Shown: positions 22,598 through 34,311 of the stretch, one piece after another
Layout of the letters: each line of letters opens with the position of its first letter
Numbering within the stretch: the stretch's first letter is position 1
DNA from: Capronia americana
Lineage: Eukaryota > Ascomycota > Eurotiomycetes > Chaetothyriales > Herpotrichiellaceae
Length of the DNA: 64,000 bases
Assembly (NCBI GenBank): GCA_016110215.1
Contig: JADWQD010000009.1
Span: 808,093 to 872,092 of the forward strand
Direction: 5' to 3'
Translations under genes and position numbers: made by a program
The notes under the pieces: model-generated
The model's database searches: none
The model's input: only the letters and a program-made list of their open reading frames with translations
Told to the model about the DNA's origin: nothing

Positions 22598-23554
22598 TCA
22601 TAGTGGCTTCACACCTCGATGTATGCTTGCAATACCTCCTGTCAGATTCTCGTAGCCTTGACCGGGGGTGATGAATCCAGCATCTTCAATCATAGCTTTG
22701 AATTCTTCTTGGGTGGGAAACCGTTCGATGCTCTCCACGAGATATTGGTAGCTGTCTCGGTCCCCAGCGACCAGCTGCCCTATCAATGGAATAGCCCCAA
22801 AGCTCCACCTCTTGTATACGGCGTTGAATAATGAGCTATTGACGTGGCTGAACTCGAGACACGCAAACACGCCGCCCGGTCTGAGGATCCTGAATGCCTC
22901 GCGGATAGCTGCATCTTTGTTGGTGAAGTTCCGGATGCCAAATGCGACGGTATAGAGATCAACCGAGTTCGACTCAATACCGGGCATGTGTTCGGCATTT
23001 CCCTGCACAAAGGATAATCTTCCTGAGTTCCAGTACGGGGTCTCTTCAGCTCTCTTTCGCCCTTCGGCCAACATGTCTGCATTGATGTCGGCGATGGTGA
23101 CTTTCGTTTTCAGATCGAGGTTCACGTTCGTCGCATGGTCAAGCATACGAAATGCAATATCACCCGTTCCCCCAGCCACGTCAAGAATGTTCCAGCCGGT
23201 CTCGCTGTTCCGGCTGCCTGGGTTGAGGCTGCGGACGAAGTAATCTTTCCAGAGCCGGTGAATTCCCAGGGACATGAGGTCGTTCATGGTATCGTAGGAG
23301 GAGGCAACTGAGGAGAAGACGGCGCCAACTGACAGAATAAGTGTTTGGACAAGGGTCGCGGAGAGTAGATACCTACCTTTTGCTTCCTTCTGTGCTTCCG
23401 ATATTGTCTCGAAGCCAAAGTGAGTTGTCCGTTCATCTTGACCGGGTAGCTGTTGCGGCCGGACATGGCTTGTTGTCAACAGTCGTCGCAATGGGGGCGG
23501 ACCTGACGCTTGAATCGACAGGCCCGCGAGCCGTCGAGGAGCGAGACGCAGCAT
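22598..23554 (-). CDS. COQ5: Mitochondrial 2-methoxy-6-polyprenyl-1,4-benzoquinol methylase, 302 aa
   Basis: SAM-dependent C-methyltransferase of ubiquinone synthesis, acting in the mitochondrial CoQ synthome on the matrix face of the inner membrane. Exons are 23554-23377 and 23328-22598. The 48-nt intron (GTAGGT donor, TGTCAG end) is stop-free and of length 3n; removing it gives EAQKEAK-VGAVFSSVASSYDTMNDLMS, the conserved family segment. The start is MLRLAPRRLAGL, the first ATG of the frame. Residues 1-30 or so are rich in Arg, Leu and Ser and lack acids, as in a mitochondrial presequence. SAM-binding motif I is ILDVAGGTGDIAFRML. NAEHMPG, AFGIRNF and FRILRPGGVFACLEFS are UbiE/COQ5 hallmarks, and the protein ends GGIASIHRGVKPL. 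Its ATG lies about 295 bp from that of the divergent BCKDH gene. Confidence 0.95.
   Translation of the reverse strand: MLRLAPRRLAGLSIQASGPPPLRRLLTTSHVRPQQLPGQDERTTHFGFETISEAQKEAKGRYLLSATLVQTLILSVGAVFSSVASSYDTMNDLMSLGIHRLWKDYFVRSLNPGSRNSETGWNILDVAGGTGDIAFRMLDHATNVNLDLKTKVTIADINADMLAEGRKRAEETPYWNSGRLSFVQGNAEHMPGIESNSVDLYTVAFGIRNFTNKDAAIREAFRILRPGGVFACLEFSHVNSSLFNAVYKRWSFGAIPLIGQLVAGDRDSYQYLVESIERFPTQEEFKAMIEDAGFITPGQGYENLTGGIASIHRGVKPL
23329..23376 (-). other. Stop-free 48-nt intron in COQ5
   Basis: The coding strand begins GTAGGTATCTACTC and ends TTCTGTCAG. If retained it adds 16 residues (starting GRYLLSATL) just before a conserved block that has no insertion there in the family, so it is almost certainly spliced. 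Confidence 0.85.
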
Positions 23555-23849
23555 GACTGCGATGGCGGCTTTCTCATGCAGCACTTCAACAGCTTGTCGA
23601 GACTTTTCTCCGTCGCAACACTCAAAAGAGGTTTAACCTGGCCTGAGGGGGAGCAAGCAGCCAATGGCGGCGGCTTTAGCGTCCCCCGTCCATCTCTGTC
23701 GGCCGAGGATAACCGAAGTCTCCGTCTCCAAGTGTCAAGTACGCTTGTCCCTGCTTTCTCTTCCTCGTTCATCTTCCTACACTGCTTTCACGCGCCCCGT
23801 TTGTGTTTTTGGCTGTTCAGGGCGGCTTGTTTCCTTTGGGTTGGCCATC
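23555..23849. promoter_or_regulatory. Short bidirectional promoter, COQ5 / BCKDH E1-alpha
   Basis: About 295 bp separates two divergent ATGs. Both genes encode mitochondrial enzymes, so shared regulation is plausible. The spacer is pyrimidine-rich on plus near 23750-23815, before the E1-alpha start. No defined factor site was recognised. Confidence 0.55.
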
Positions 23850-25275
23850 ATGAAGTATCGTGCTGTTCTGAGACCGTTGGCAACGTCTTGCAGATCCAGA
23901 TCCGGGGTACGGTTACGAGGGCACAGCATACGATGGGCAAGCGATACGTGGTCATCAGGGCCTGCACAGAAGGCAGGGTCGGATTCGTGAGTCTACGCTT
24001 GATCTGAGTGTCACGCGTTCTCGCCAGCTGAACATCGCTAGCGTTCATTTTCCGGGGGCTTTAAACAGCAGATTTACGTCCAAGATGAGATTTCAGAATC
24101 CGGCCGAGGAGACAGCTATGCCGACATATCGAATTATGGATGCCGATGGCAATATCGTCGATAATACTAGAGACCCGCAATCGGCCTCGGATGCAGAGAT
24201 CATCCAGTGGTACCGGAACATGCTGACTGTTAGCATTATGGACCTGATCATGTTCGACGCGCAACGCCAAGGACGAACCAGCTTTTACATGGTATCAGCT
24301 GGTGAGGAAGGCATTGCCGTCGGATCCGCTTCTGCCTTGACGCCCGACGATGTGTGTTTCCTACAATATCGTGAGCAAGGCGTGCTCGTACAGAGAGGCT
24401 TCACGCTGAAGGAAATGATGAGTCAGCTATTTGCGAACAAGGACGACCATGGAAAAGGGCGCAATATGCCTGTGCATTATGGCAGCGGTAAGCTCAATGT
24501 GCATACGGTTTCAAGCCCTCTGGCGACCCAGATTCCACAGGCATCCGGAGCGGCCTACGCATTGAAGATGCAACGGCTCATCAATCCGAACGTCCCTCCC
24601 CGGATCGTGGCTTGCTATTTTGGAGAGGGAGCAGCCAGTGAAGGCGATTTTCATGCAGCATTGAACATTGCGGCAACGAAATCATGCCCGGTAGTGTTTG
24701 TGTGCCGGAACAACGGATTCGCGATTTCAACGTCGAGCATTGAGCAGTATAAGGGCGACGGCATCGCCAGCCGAGGTTTGGGGTATGGCATTGATACAAT
24801 TCGAGTTGATGGCAACGACATCTTCGCGGTGAGAGCAGTCATGCTAGAAGCGAGGAAACGCGCCCTCGAGGGCGACTGCAAGCCAATCCTTGTGGAGGCT
24901 ATGAGCTATCGAGTCAGTCATCACAGCACTAGCGACGATAGCTTTGCGTATCGAGCCAAGAGGGAAGTCGAGGAGTGGAAACGAAGGGATAACCCCATCA
25001 CCCGATTGCGGAAGTGGATGGAAAAGAAGGGGATTTGGGACGAAGACAAGGAGAAGGAAGCACGAGCATCAATCCGCAAACAAGTCTTGCAAGAGTTCTC
25101 GGCTGCAGAGAAGGTCAAGAAACCACCCTTGCGAGCAATGTTTGAGGACGTGTATGAAGAGATAACACCCGAGGCCCGAGAACAGATGAAGGAGCTCAAA
25201 CGACTTGTTGAGAAGTATCCGAAGGAGTACAGCAGCGTGTCACAGTACGAGGGAGGGATCAAGACGCTGGAATGA
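23850..25275 (+). CDS. Branched-chain 2-oxoacid dehydrogenase E1 alpha subunit, mitochondrial, 456 aa
   Basis: Thiamine-diphosphate decarboxylase subunit that starts oxidative breakdown of Val, Leu and Ile keto acids in the matrix. Exons are 23850-23986 and 24042-25275, with a 55-nt intron (GTGAGT donor, TAG end). Splicing gives the family segment SDSVHFPGALNSRFTSKMRF, which neither frame alone encodes. The N-terminus MKYRAVLRPLATSCRSRSGV is a good presequence. YFGEGAASEGDFHAALN with CRNNGFAIST forms the ThDP/Mg site. YRVSHHSTSDDSFAYR is the regulatory loop; in animals its serine is phosphorylated by BCKDH kinase. Length and end (SQYEGGIKTLE) fit the family. Paired head-to-head with COQ5. Confidence 0.95.
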
Positions 25276-26066
25276 TGGCATGATACGGACTCGACGACTC
25301 GGCACAGTGTAGATCAAACCATGAGCTCCCAACAATGTGGATATCTTGGGCTCGGTACGGAGCACTCTGTAATCCAAGGCTGGACCCATGACGTCGGGAC
25401 ACGTTGATGATTGAAATGTTGTTCATGCACGGTGTGCTCGGTACGAGGTAGATCATGGTAAATGGCAGGACTGAGTCAAGGAACCCCCGCTGGGAAGAGC
25501 GCCACGGTGGCTTGACGGTTGCCAAGACGGAAATCGCGGGCCTGCATAGTTAGCGCCGAAACCAGCCACCGCGGCAGCCATTAAGCCGGATCCTGAACCT
25601 GGGCGCCAGGGTCTTTTTGAACGAGGCTGACAGTCCGTCGCTGTTCAGCCTCCTCATTTCTATCCAATCCAGTCTCTCAAGTCAACTTTTCCTGTGAATA
25701 GAAGCCCTTTTTCGTGATAAGGAACCAATGAGAGGATGTATCACCGCCTGAGCCAACACACATTTCCCCTTCTTCACACAGTCGGCATCATGAATCCCCT
25801 GCTTCGCTTGCACGAGCTGACGTCGCGTGGTTTGGCGAGTACCAGCCTCCTCAGCGACGAGTCACTTTTCTACCCATGACCATGTTATTTTCCTGCCGCA
25901 TTGCTCATTGTCATTGTCTTTTGTTTGTTCAGCACATATCCGCGCTCGGGACTCTATCGTGTTACTGGCATGCTGCAAACTTGAATTTCACCAGTCTTCT
26001 TCAGCATCTTCAGCGGCTCGTGCTTCCTGCATTGTTCCGGCGTTGAGTCTTTTTCTCTTGTACACT
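25276..26066. promoter_or_regulatory. Promoter and leader of the Crh gene
   Basis: Upstream of the Crh-type gene and downstream of the BCKDH gene, both on plus. A near-perfect inverted repeat lies at 25623-25652 (GAGGCTGACAG facing CTGTTCAGCCTC, one bulge). A pyrimidine-rich leader follows from about 25860 to the start codon. No gene is supported. Confidence 0.5.
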
Positions 26067-28291
26067 ATGCATACCACAGTGACGGGCTCAGTGCTCGCCG
26101 CACTGACCTTCTCCTCCCTGCTTGTACCAACAACCGCACAGACATACTCCTCCTGCAATCCGCTGCAGCAAGGTGAGTTCTCCAACGCTGATTGCCTGCG
26201 ACATCGCTGACTTCCCTCCAGGTGGATGCCCCGCGGACCCTGCTCTGGGTCGAAGTGTCGACGTCGAGTTCGCGGCTGGTGCCTCGAGCGAGTTTACAGC
26301 TTCGGGCGCAGTCAGCTACACCTCCGATGGCGCAGCCTTTACCATCTCTCAACACGGCGACGCTCCTACCATTTCCTCCAATTGGTACATAATGTTCGGA
26401 CATGTCGATTACGTGGTCAAAGCTGCACCAGGGACAGGGATAGTCAGTGCCGCTATCCTGCAGTCTGACTGTTTGGATGAGATAGATTGGGAATGGCTGG
26501 GCGGCGACGACAGTCAAGCCCAGAGCAACTACTTCGGAAAGGGCATCACGACCACGGGATACAACCGAGGAGCATATCACGGCGCACCCAACAACCATGA
26601 CGGGTTCCACACCTACAGCATTGACTGGACTGCCGATCAGATTGTCTGGTCCATTGATGGCCAGACTGTTCGAGCGATGACTCAGTCACAGGCCGAAGCT
26701 GGCCAGTACCCCCAGACTCCGATGTACGTCAAACTTGGTGCCTGGGCAGGTGGTGACCCCTCCAATCCCGAAGGCACGATCCAGTGGGCTGGAGGTGTTA
26801 CCGACTACTCTGCCGGCCCCTTCACCATGTATGTGAAGTCAGTCCATGTCACGGACTACTCCACCGGCTCCCAGTATTCCTACTCTGGCACCAGCGGCAC
26901 GTGGCAATCCATCACCTCCAACGGCGGTCAAATCAATGGTGAAGGGAACGGTGCTCCAGTCTCGTCCGGCTCGGCGCCTGCAGTCACTTCATCGGTACCC
27001 AACAGTGCCCCACTCGCCTTTGGCAACGGCGACGACAGCTCGTCCGTGACCGCAACTCGAACAGGCTGGCCATGGTCGGGAACGGCGACAGCGACAATAG
27101 TGAGCGTGGTAAGCTCTTCAACTTCTGGGCTGACAAGTTAGTGGCTTTTCTCTTGTTACAGCCTACCGCGGTGATCATTTACTGACTATCTTTCAGTCCG
27201 CTTCCAGTTCCCCATCCCCATCGCCGTCCTCATCGGCGGTCTTGTCCTCGGCTCCAGCCTCGGCCTCTCCTTCCCTTGAAATCATTACGTCGTACGACTC
27301 ACAAGGATTTCCGACGCTCGTTACCATCTATTCCGCCACCTCGACAACTCCAACTTGCTATGACGACCACGGGTTTCCCACCACTTGCGCTACACCGACG
27401 GTTCCATCATCGAACGAGCCAGCGCCGACCCAATCTCCTGCAGAGACGACTTTGACCAGTTCTGTATCCGCAAATCCAGGTACAGCCGTTGTTTCGAGTT
27501 CTGTAGCAGGACAATCCGGGAATCCGAGCTCTGTCTCGACACCTTCAGGAGGATCCACCGCACCGACCATCTCTGGCTCCACGACAGCTGGCAATACGGC
27601 CTCTTCCTCATCGGCTACTGGTGCTGGTGCGTCCATCTCAGGAAGTCCTTCCACTGAGACGCAATCAGCAGCAGCAGCCACGGGTGCATCTACTGCCACA
27701 ACCGTCGTCTCGTCCAATGTCTCATCTACCTCCAGTATTGACTCGCTGTCGACGGGGTCGGGTCCGGCAGCCACGACCACCGCAATCACAGCTGAAACCA
27801 CTTCCAACGTCTCATCTAGCCCGACTTCCCGATCAGAAGCCACGCTTTCTACATCCATTTCGTCCACCACTGAGGTCGCCCAATCAGGCGGCACCACTAC
27901 TGCGACCACCACACTTCCCTTGAATTCAGACAGCTCATCGAGCACCAACCCAAGCAGCCCCTCCCAGACGGTCATCACATCTAACGGCTCCACCCTGACC
28001 GTCATCATCGCGTCCTCGACAACTCCCGCAGGCAGCTCTCCCACATCGACCAATTCCGGACTTACGACGACTTCGTCCGGCACACGACCGGGCACGACGT
28101 TCTCAACATCGAGTCAAACATCCCGTACAGCGTCTACTGCTTCTCCTTCAGCTTCATCGTCAACGCCTTCTTCTTCCGCCACCCCCTCAGGGACGCCACC
28201 CGCCCCGAATAATGCGGCCGAACCAACCAATTGCCTCGCACGTGGAATGATCCCCGTGATAATGGGGTCATTTCTGCTCCTCTTGCTTTAG
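26067..28291 (+). CDS. GPI-anchored Crh-type GH16 chitin-glucan transglycosylase, 695 aa
   Basis: Cell-wall enzyme of the Crh/Utr2 family that links chitin to beta-glucan. Exons are 26067-26172, 26222-27108 and 27197-28291, with introns of 49 nt (GTGAGT/CAG) and 88 nt (GTAAGC/CAG). A signal peptide occupies residues 1-25 (ends TTAQ). QQGGCPADPALGRSVDVEF is created by the first splice. The catalytic motif LDEIDWEWLGGD carries the two GH16 glutamates, and HTYSIDWTADQIVWSIDGQ is typical of the fold. From about residue 330 to the end lies an unusually long Ser/Thr-rich region, presumably O-mannosylated and acting as a wall spacer. The protein ends with NAAEPTNC, then a hydrophobic tail (GMIPVIMGSFLLLLL) that fits a GPI-attachment signal. 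No CBM18 is seen. An antisense 245-codon frame over exon 3 is a shadow of the serine codons. Confidence 0.93.
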
Positions 28292-30187
28292 ACATTGATG
28301 GGGTCGGCGGCGTTCATGCGAATCGATTGAATACGGAGTTATTGGGGCCTCCCCAGGCCGGAGGGTCGCGTTTGGAGCCACCACGAGGAAACGATTGTGA
28401 CATTATGATGATACCCCCGATAGAAATGGTTGGATACCATATGATACGCGAGATCGTAGGATACGAGAGTACTCCGTACTGCACAGATAGATAGATTTGA
28501 CACCGTCTCAGGACGACGTTCAATCCAGTAATACTAGTAACTGCACCATCTACATCAGAATGAGTTCGTGTCTAATCCGTAGATATGGGATATTAAAGGC
28601 AATAGGATTCCCGCGGCCGACTCAGCTACATCTTGTACCAACATGTACACTCCCAGTCTGTCCCCGTCTGCCTATTCCCTCCCTGCTCACGATCTGTGCA
28701 CAGACCAAGGTGATTAGAAAAGTCAATACTCCGTCCAAGATCCCATGGTCAGGAACGTCCCTCCACGCATACAGTACGCGCATGAACAGTATATACATAA
28801 CCGAGTATTGACTATATGCGTGCGTTGAAAATCGTAGCGAATCTGCAGACGGTACATGCATGGAGGCCTGAGATAGATACCCAACCCCCGTCTACTGACT
28901 AATATGTACTCCGTATGTAGGAAGTACTCAGTCCTCTACCCAGTCCGATTCAAAGGGCTCCCGCGCACCGAGCGTGAACCCCGAATTGAATGCCTGCCTA
29001 TGTCTGGCGAGGCGGTGACCAGCATCAGTGACCGGCATCCGGAACCAGTCGGCGTGGGTGCTTTCTTGAAGATGAAAGTGGACAGTTTTTAGGAAGGCGG
29101 TCGGTGGCCTGGCCCTGCAACCCGCCGTGGAACCGTGGCCTGTCCTCTTCTCGGGGGAGCGTTTTCGATTCGAGGAGGGACCAGCCATGATGAACCGCTA
29201 CTGTACCAGGTACGTCCATGGTCATCAAGCCGGTCGTGGTCTCTCTACTTCGCCCTCGCACGGCTTGTGCGCAAGGTCAAGGTCAAGGTCAAGGGGGTGC
29301 TCGGCGCTGAATGCTGCGCGGGTTATGTATGTGGATGCTGCGGCTGCATTAAGACCACCCGTGAACTATACAGGATTAAAAATCAACCATATCAGTACGA
29401 GGTACTGGGTCTGAACGCGAAGATACAGTATCTTTCTCAAGCCGCGGTTCATGGGTCGTCTCTTCGATCGACTAACCCACGGACTCCTTGGGTCGACACA
29501 CACTAGGACTACCCCACTCCATCATAAGTCTCCGCTCTTCTCGAGCACAAGAAGCCAGTGTATTTTCCCGGGGTTACTACGGATGACTACTCGTGGTTAT
29601 GGCTATCCATGAGTTCCTCAGGAGGGGCGGTCCTGGGGTCCGGGGCATTGTGGGGTAGAGAGCCTCGTTCGGCCGCTGAGCTCTCAGACTTACACCCATA
29701 CGGGGAAGGGGGACTCTGGGCAGACTCTGGGGATTTGAGTTCCAGCCGGGTCCCGGGTCTCGCACAAACGAGAGCTTGAATTGTAACACAGAACGTGCGG
29801 AGCAACAGGGTCGCTTTAGGCAGTCGGCCAAGCTCGTGACCCCAACATGTCCAGCTTGAACCACACACACACATCCTTGCCCATACCGTTTGGCTTGGCC
29901 GTTGGCCGGGAATGAGGACAAAAAAGATCGACAGGGAGAGTAGTTTAGTACAGTACCTCGTTTGTTCTTAGCCGATGACGAGGGATCCAAATGACGGGCA
30001 ATCTCTCGCTTCGACAGAGCATCTCGTATACACTTGTGCCTTGCGGCTAAAAATGTGTCTTCTGGATGTAGGATATTGATCTCGGTTATGTATCGACCGA
30101 CCCTCCATCCCTCAGCCTCATCCGGTACCCCCTTCGTCTCAAAAGCGACGCATCAGAATAGAATGCCTCGGCCACGGCGAATCAAGT
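28292..30187. other. Convergent intergenic region, 1.9 kb
   Basis: Between the 3' ends of the Crh and MFS genes. GTAC-type clusters recur (AGAGTACTCCGTACTGC near 28466, ATGTACTCCGTATGTAGG near 28904). A short AAGGTC tandem repeat is listed separately. The frames here are short, shadow one another and are not supported. Confidence 0.5.
29273..29294. repeat. Short tandem repeat AAGGTC
   Basis: Three and a half copies of a hexamer in gene-free DNA. Confidence 0.8.
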
Positions 30188-32116
30188 CTAGTCATCTCGA
30201 ATTTCTCGAGTTTCGACATGTTCAATGCTCACCCGCTTCTCTTCCAGGTCGTGGACCAGGGCAGTTCCCTCGAGCGGTGCGTCGACCCTGGCGTTGAATT
30301 CATTCTTGGGATCTTTCAAAAACGCCAGAACTATTATTCCTTTGTTAGTTCCCGCAACTGCAATTAACATGAGTGTGGAGGTGGGCCATCGGCGCCAAAC
30401 TTACGGAAAACACCAAGCAGTGAAAAGGCCCCGGCACAGACGTACGGGTACCGGAAACCAATGGCGTAGGCTTGCTTCAACGCCAGGCCGGCAGCGCCCA
30501 CGGCGTCCATGGTCATTCCCGGCATCTCGAGCAAGCCGGGAATGTCACCCGCAGACAGGCCAGAGATGACGGCCCCGACTTCCTGCGGAGACGTGATGCC
30601 GAATGGAGCGACCGCGGTGGCCACCTTGGGATAGAGATTGGCGGCAAGTCCGTTCGCGAAGATGGCTGACTGAACCGCGACTGCGACAGAGCCACCCACG
30701 CTTCGAATGGAGCCGAGAAGCCCGGTGGCGAGCGCGATGTGCTGGGGCGGAGTGGACAGCTGGGCGGTGGTGTACAAGGTGATGACGGCCGATCCCAGGC
30801 CCAAGCCGTAGAAAACGATGTAGCCCCAGAAATTCGCTTCCCGCTCCGTCGCATGCACGGTGGCCATGAGGACACAGAAGATCAAGAAGCTGGTGAAGGA
30901 CATCATTGCAGGGATCCGGACCGTCCTGGTCTTGTAGATCCAGATGCCCATGAGGAGTGCTCCGACCAACAGCATAGCCCAGGCCACACAGTAGCAGAGG
31001 AGGACGCGGAATGTGGTAACTTGGCCTGCTAGCAGAACTTCCATAGAGTAGGGGAACCACAAATTGGCTGCCATGAAAACAAACCCTTCGATCCACACAC
31101 CGGCGAGAGAGAGGGCAAAGTTCCGATTGCGAAAGAGATCGTGGTGGAAAACGCCGTCACGCTTGTATTTCCACTCGTAGACGACCAGCGCCAGGAGGAA
31201 AGCACATCCAAGGGCGAAGGGGGCCGCCACGTGGGCATCCGACCAGGGGAATGGATTCTGCGAGTACGAAAGACCGAGGCAGAACAGGACGAGGCCGACG
31301 TTGAACATGAGGAGCCCCCACCAGTCCATCCTGCCCAGTTTCTCTCGCTGGGTTAGGGTGATCTGCAACTCTCGAGGAGCCGGGTTGTACAGCACTCCGA
31401 TGAGAACGGTCGCGAACACGAAAATGCCACCACAGATGTACCAGTAGGTTCGGAAGCCGGCAGGGTTGTTTTCCGTCAGGGCTCCTCCGATTGTCAGACT
31501 CATGATCGATCCGATACTGATGGAACTGTTGAGGGCGGCCTGCGCGAACGATCGGTATTTTCGTGGCATGACCTCCGAGGCGACGGCGTGAAGAAGAGGT
31601 TGTGGACCAAACGCAAGGCCGCCAAACGCAAAACCGACGATGGCCATCTGCATTGAACTCGCTTTGGCGACAATGATGGAGCCGATAAAGCCGACGAACG
31701 TAGGGACCACGATGAGCCACTTTCGACCCCTAGTTGAGCATTAGAACGAGAGGCTTGGGTCGGTATGGGGTATAGCTTCACCAGTAATCGGATGCTTGGG
31801 CGATGGGAAGCGCAGCTGCCGCTGGGACAATCACGATGCAAGAAGACGCCCACGAGGCGATTTCAGGGTTTCCGACCACTTCCGCGATATCTCGCTGGTA
31901 CACTCCGGCTCCGACTATGAAGAGCATTTGACAGACATATTGGCTGCCAAGTGCCTGTTGTTCGTCACATCAGAATGTCGGTTGGATGCATGTTAAGAGG
32001 GATGTCAGAGCTAGACTTACCACGATGAGAAAGAAGACTCTGATGGGATTCCAAGAGACAGGCACCTCCTCTTCGCGAATATCGCGCACCTCAACGGGAA
32101 CCTCTGTCACGGCCAT
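30188..32116 (-). CDS. MFS transporter, TRI12 (DHA2-like) efflux pump family, 578 aa
   Basis: Proton-coupled exporter of the 14-span major facilitator group that includes fungal trichothecene efflux (TRI12) and related siderophore transporters; substrate unknown. Exons are 32116-32021, 31954-31782, 31729-30405 and 30330-30188, with GT-AG introns. Splicing builds MAVTEVPVEVRDIREEEVPV..IRVFFLIV-ALGSQYVCQMLF and then ASDYWGRKWLIVVPTFVGF, the conserved MFS loop. The final exon adds LAFLKDPKNEFNARVDAP and a charged cytosolic tail. A second possible acceptor at 30358 would add nine residues in frame; 30331 is preferred for its ACTAAC branch point. The long hydrophobic segments account for about 13-14 spans. 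There is no adjacent biosynthetic cluster beyond an enoyl-reductase-like gene 11 kb away. Confidence 0.88.
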
Positions 32117-34311
32117 GTTTAGCCGAAATCAAATGATTGTTGTTGGCAAGGTCGAAGACTTGAAACTTGCCATCTTGTCAGGATTCGGGTTGCCAGTAGC
32201 CTTGTATATCTCTTTCGGACGGCGAGGGCCAAGAATCCGGGGGTCTGGGGTAGCCGGGACGTTTTTGGAGACCCCTTTCAATACACCTTCTGTCCGCAAA
32301 CCTTATATATTTCGTATGGGGGTCTCGCCAAATGCAGGTACTCCAGAAACTAAGCCAAAGGTGTGCGATACGAAAAGTGGCTCGAAAGGGGTGTCCGGCA
32401 ACCTTCCGGGGGGTAACTGAGCAGACCCCAGCAGCCACGCGGCAGAGCGTAGACCATGGAATAAAGGCTTTCGGCTCTCTGCAAGCAGCGGCTTGGCATA
32501 AGGAATGCGCGCTCTTCCAGTCTGAGGAGGCGCCTGGTGCAATCCTGGGGCCGTCATGCTCGACCAGATCCGCAATCACTGAGATGTGGACTATCACACA
32601 TTTCGACGCTGGTACTCAGCCTCAAGGGAAGTCAAGCGTGTTGTTAAACGTAAAAATCGGTAGGTTAAGCACACACAGGGATGTACTGACATCGTCGTGT
32701 CCAAAAGAATCAGAACATACCGCTTAGCATCGCCACGGATGCGTACCGAGTCGCAAATCGTGTGTCATGACCGTAGACAGGGGGTCACTTCAAATTGCCG
32801 AGATTAGCTACTGACGGGGTTCTGCCGTGTCTTTGACGACATGCCCAGGGAGACAGACGAAAAGCTGGTCAGGCTGAACATCATGGAAGCACGGGTGCTG
32901 AACGGAAAGAGAAGTATGTATTCCCATCTTACCCGAGACTGCTATCCGTGAGCATGAACACTTTGTGGTCCGGACGGGCTAGACGGAGCCGTCCACTCCC
33001 AAGCCGCTCTGTGACAAGTTATGGCTAATGACTGAGATTCCTCTCTTGCAACTCGAGGTTAGCGTCGACTACCGAATTGTTGCGAGTGTCTTGGGGGTGT
33101 GTTATCCGACTTACGATAATCCAGCCTTCGGCATCTTGCGATCCTGCAAACAGTATCCATGACCAGAAGGGCGCGTAGTTCCCGTAGTCCAATCGTGTCC
33201 AGAGTGCGTCAGTTGCTTGCTCGTCGCAGAGACAACTGCATAGCCCCAGCTCGCCGAAGCTCAGGGACTTTTCTTCCCTCGCATATCGACCGTGGACCGT
33301 CCGCAGCCGATGTTCTTCAGCGCCTCACCTCTTACCTAGCCTCACACACGTGAAATGACTTCACATTACACTGCCTGACCCAACCAGAAAAGCTTGGTCA
33401 GAAGTCGACGAATGTATTCTGCAAAGGTCTTCCGCATTCAATGGCAAATCAGTGATGCAGTAAGTTTTGCCCACAGACTCCATCAATCCGCTCCTGCGGG
33501 AGCCTCGCATCGCTGTGACGGTGTTTGTTGAAAGTCTTGTCCACAGTCTCCATCATCTCTCCCTGAGGGGTTCTCTTATACATGAGTTTTTGCATTTTCG
33601 TGTTGCAACTCGCGGGAAAATGGCTGCGTGAGATGAAGCAAGTTCCAACTCGCAATCAGGCCTTGGTGCATCCTTACTCAAGACTTACGGCGATGAATAA
33701 ATCGAGACACCGAGCCAAGCCTTCACGTGGTTATTTGTCAGCGGCCAGGGGGCGCACGCGTGGAAGGTTTCTAGAAAGACTGGGCTTCAGGGATCTAAGT
33801 ATCACCAAGCACGAGCTAGAATTGCTATCATAAGTACTCGGTACTCGTACAGATCTGTCCTAGACCTCGTCGGGTGGCAATCGGATACCCGTTGCCCAAC
33901 GCCCTCTGCTTCAGATAACTCGTTACGTGCGTGTCGTGAGGAACCGCCCATCCACGGTGCCTTATCAATCATAGAGCGATAGTCCACCGCTCATATCCGA
34001 GCTGGACGAGAAAATAGAAGCAACACAGGGGAGGAGCCGTGGTGTCTGACCTTGCAGCCCATTCATATCCTTGGCGCGCAGTGCATAAAGGCTGGGTTTT
34101 CATGCCCACCGGCGTACGTCACACAGTCGATGTTGGGCATTTCGCTCGGATATCCGTCCAGCGCCACTCCGATTTTGATAAAACACTGCAGCCATCCCAC
34201 TCACCAGGCGTGCAGGCTCTGGTCGAAACTCTCCCTCCCGCGGCCACTGTCTCTCCCCGCTCTGGCTCTGTCTTTGCATCCTCTCGCCCCTCCTCACCCT
34301 TCACATCCGCC
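32117..34311. promoter_or_regulatory. Divergent intergenic region, MFS pump / REI1
   Basis: A 2.2-kb spacer shared by divergent genes. It contains an imperfect direct repeat about 70 bp apart (33471-33500 and 33541-33570, CCACAGNCTCCATCA core) and a GTAC cluster at 33833-33851. The frame of REI1 is open back to 34039 but the conserved protein starts at 34312. No further gene is supported. Confidence 0.45.
33471..33570. repeat. Imperfect direct repeat, about 30 bp, 70-bp period
   Basis: CCACAGACTCCATCAATC and CCACAGTCTCCATCATC, each followed by a related CTCC(C)TGxGGG end. Roughly 70-75 percent identical over 30 bp; two copies only. Confidence 0.5.

Noticed and set aside
27358..28095. 245-codon antisense frame, rich in Val, Asp and Glu
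   Set aside because: It is the mirror of the Ser/Thr-coding repeats of the Crh gene.
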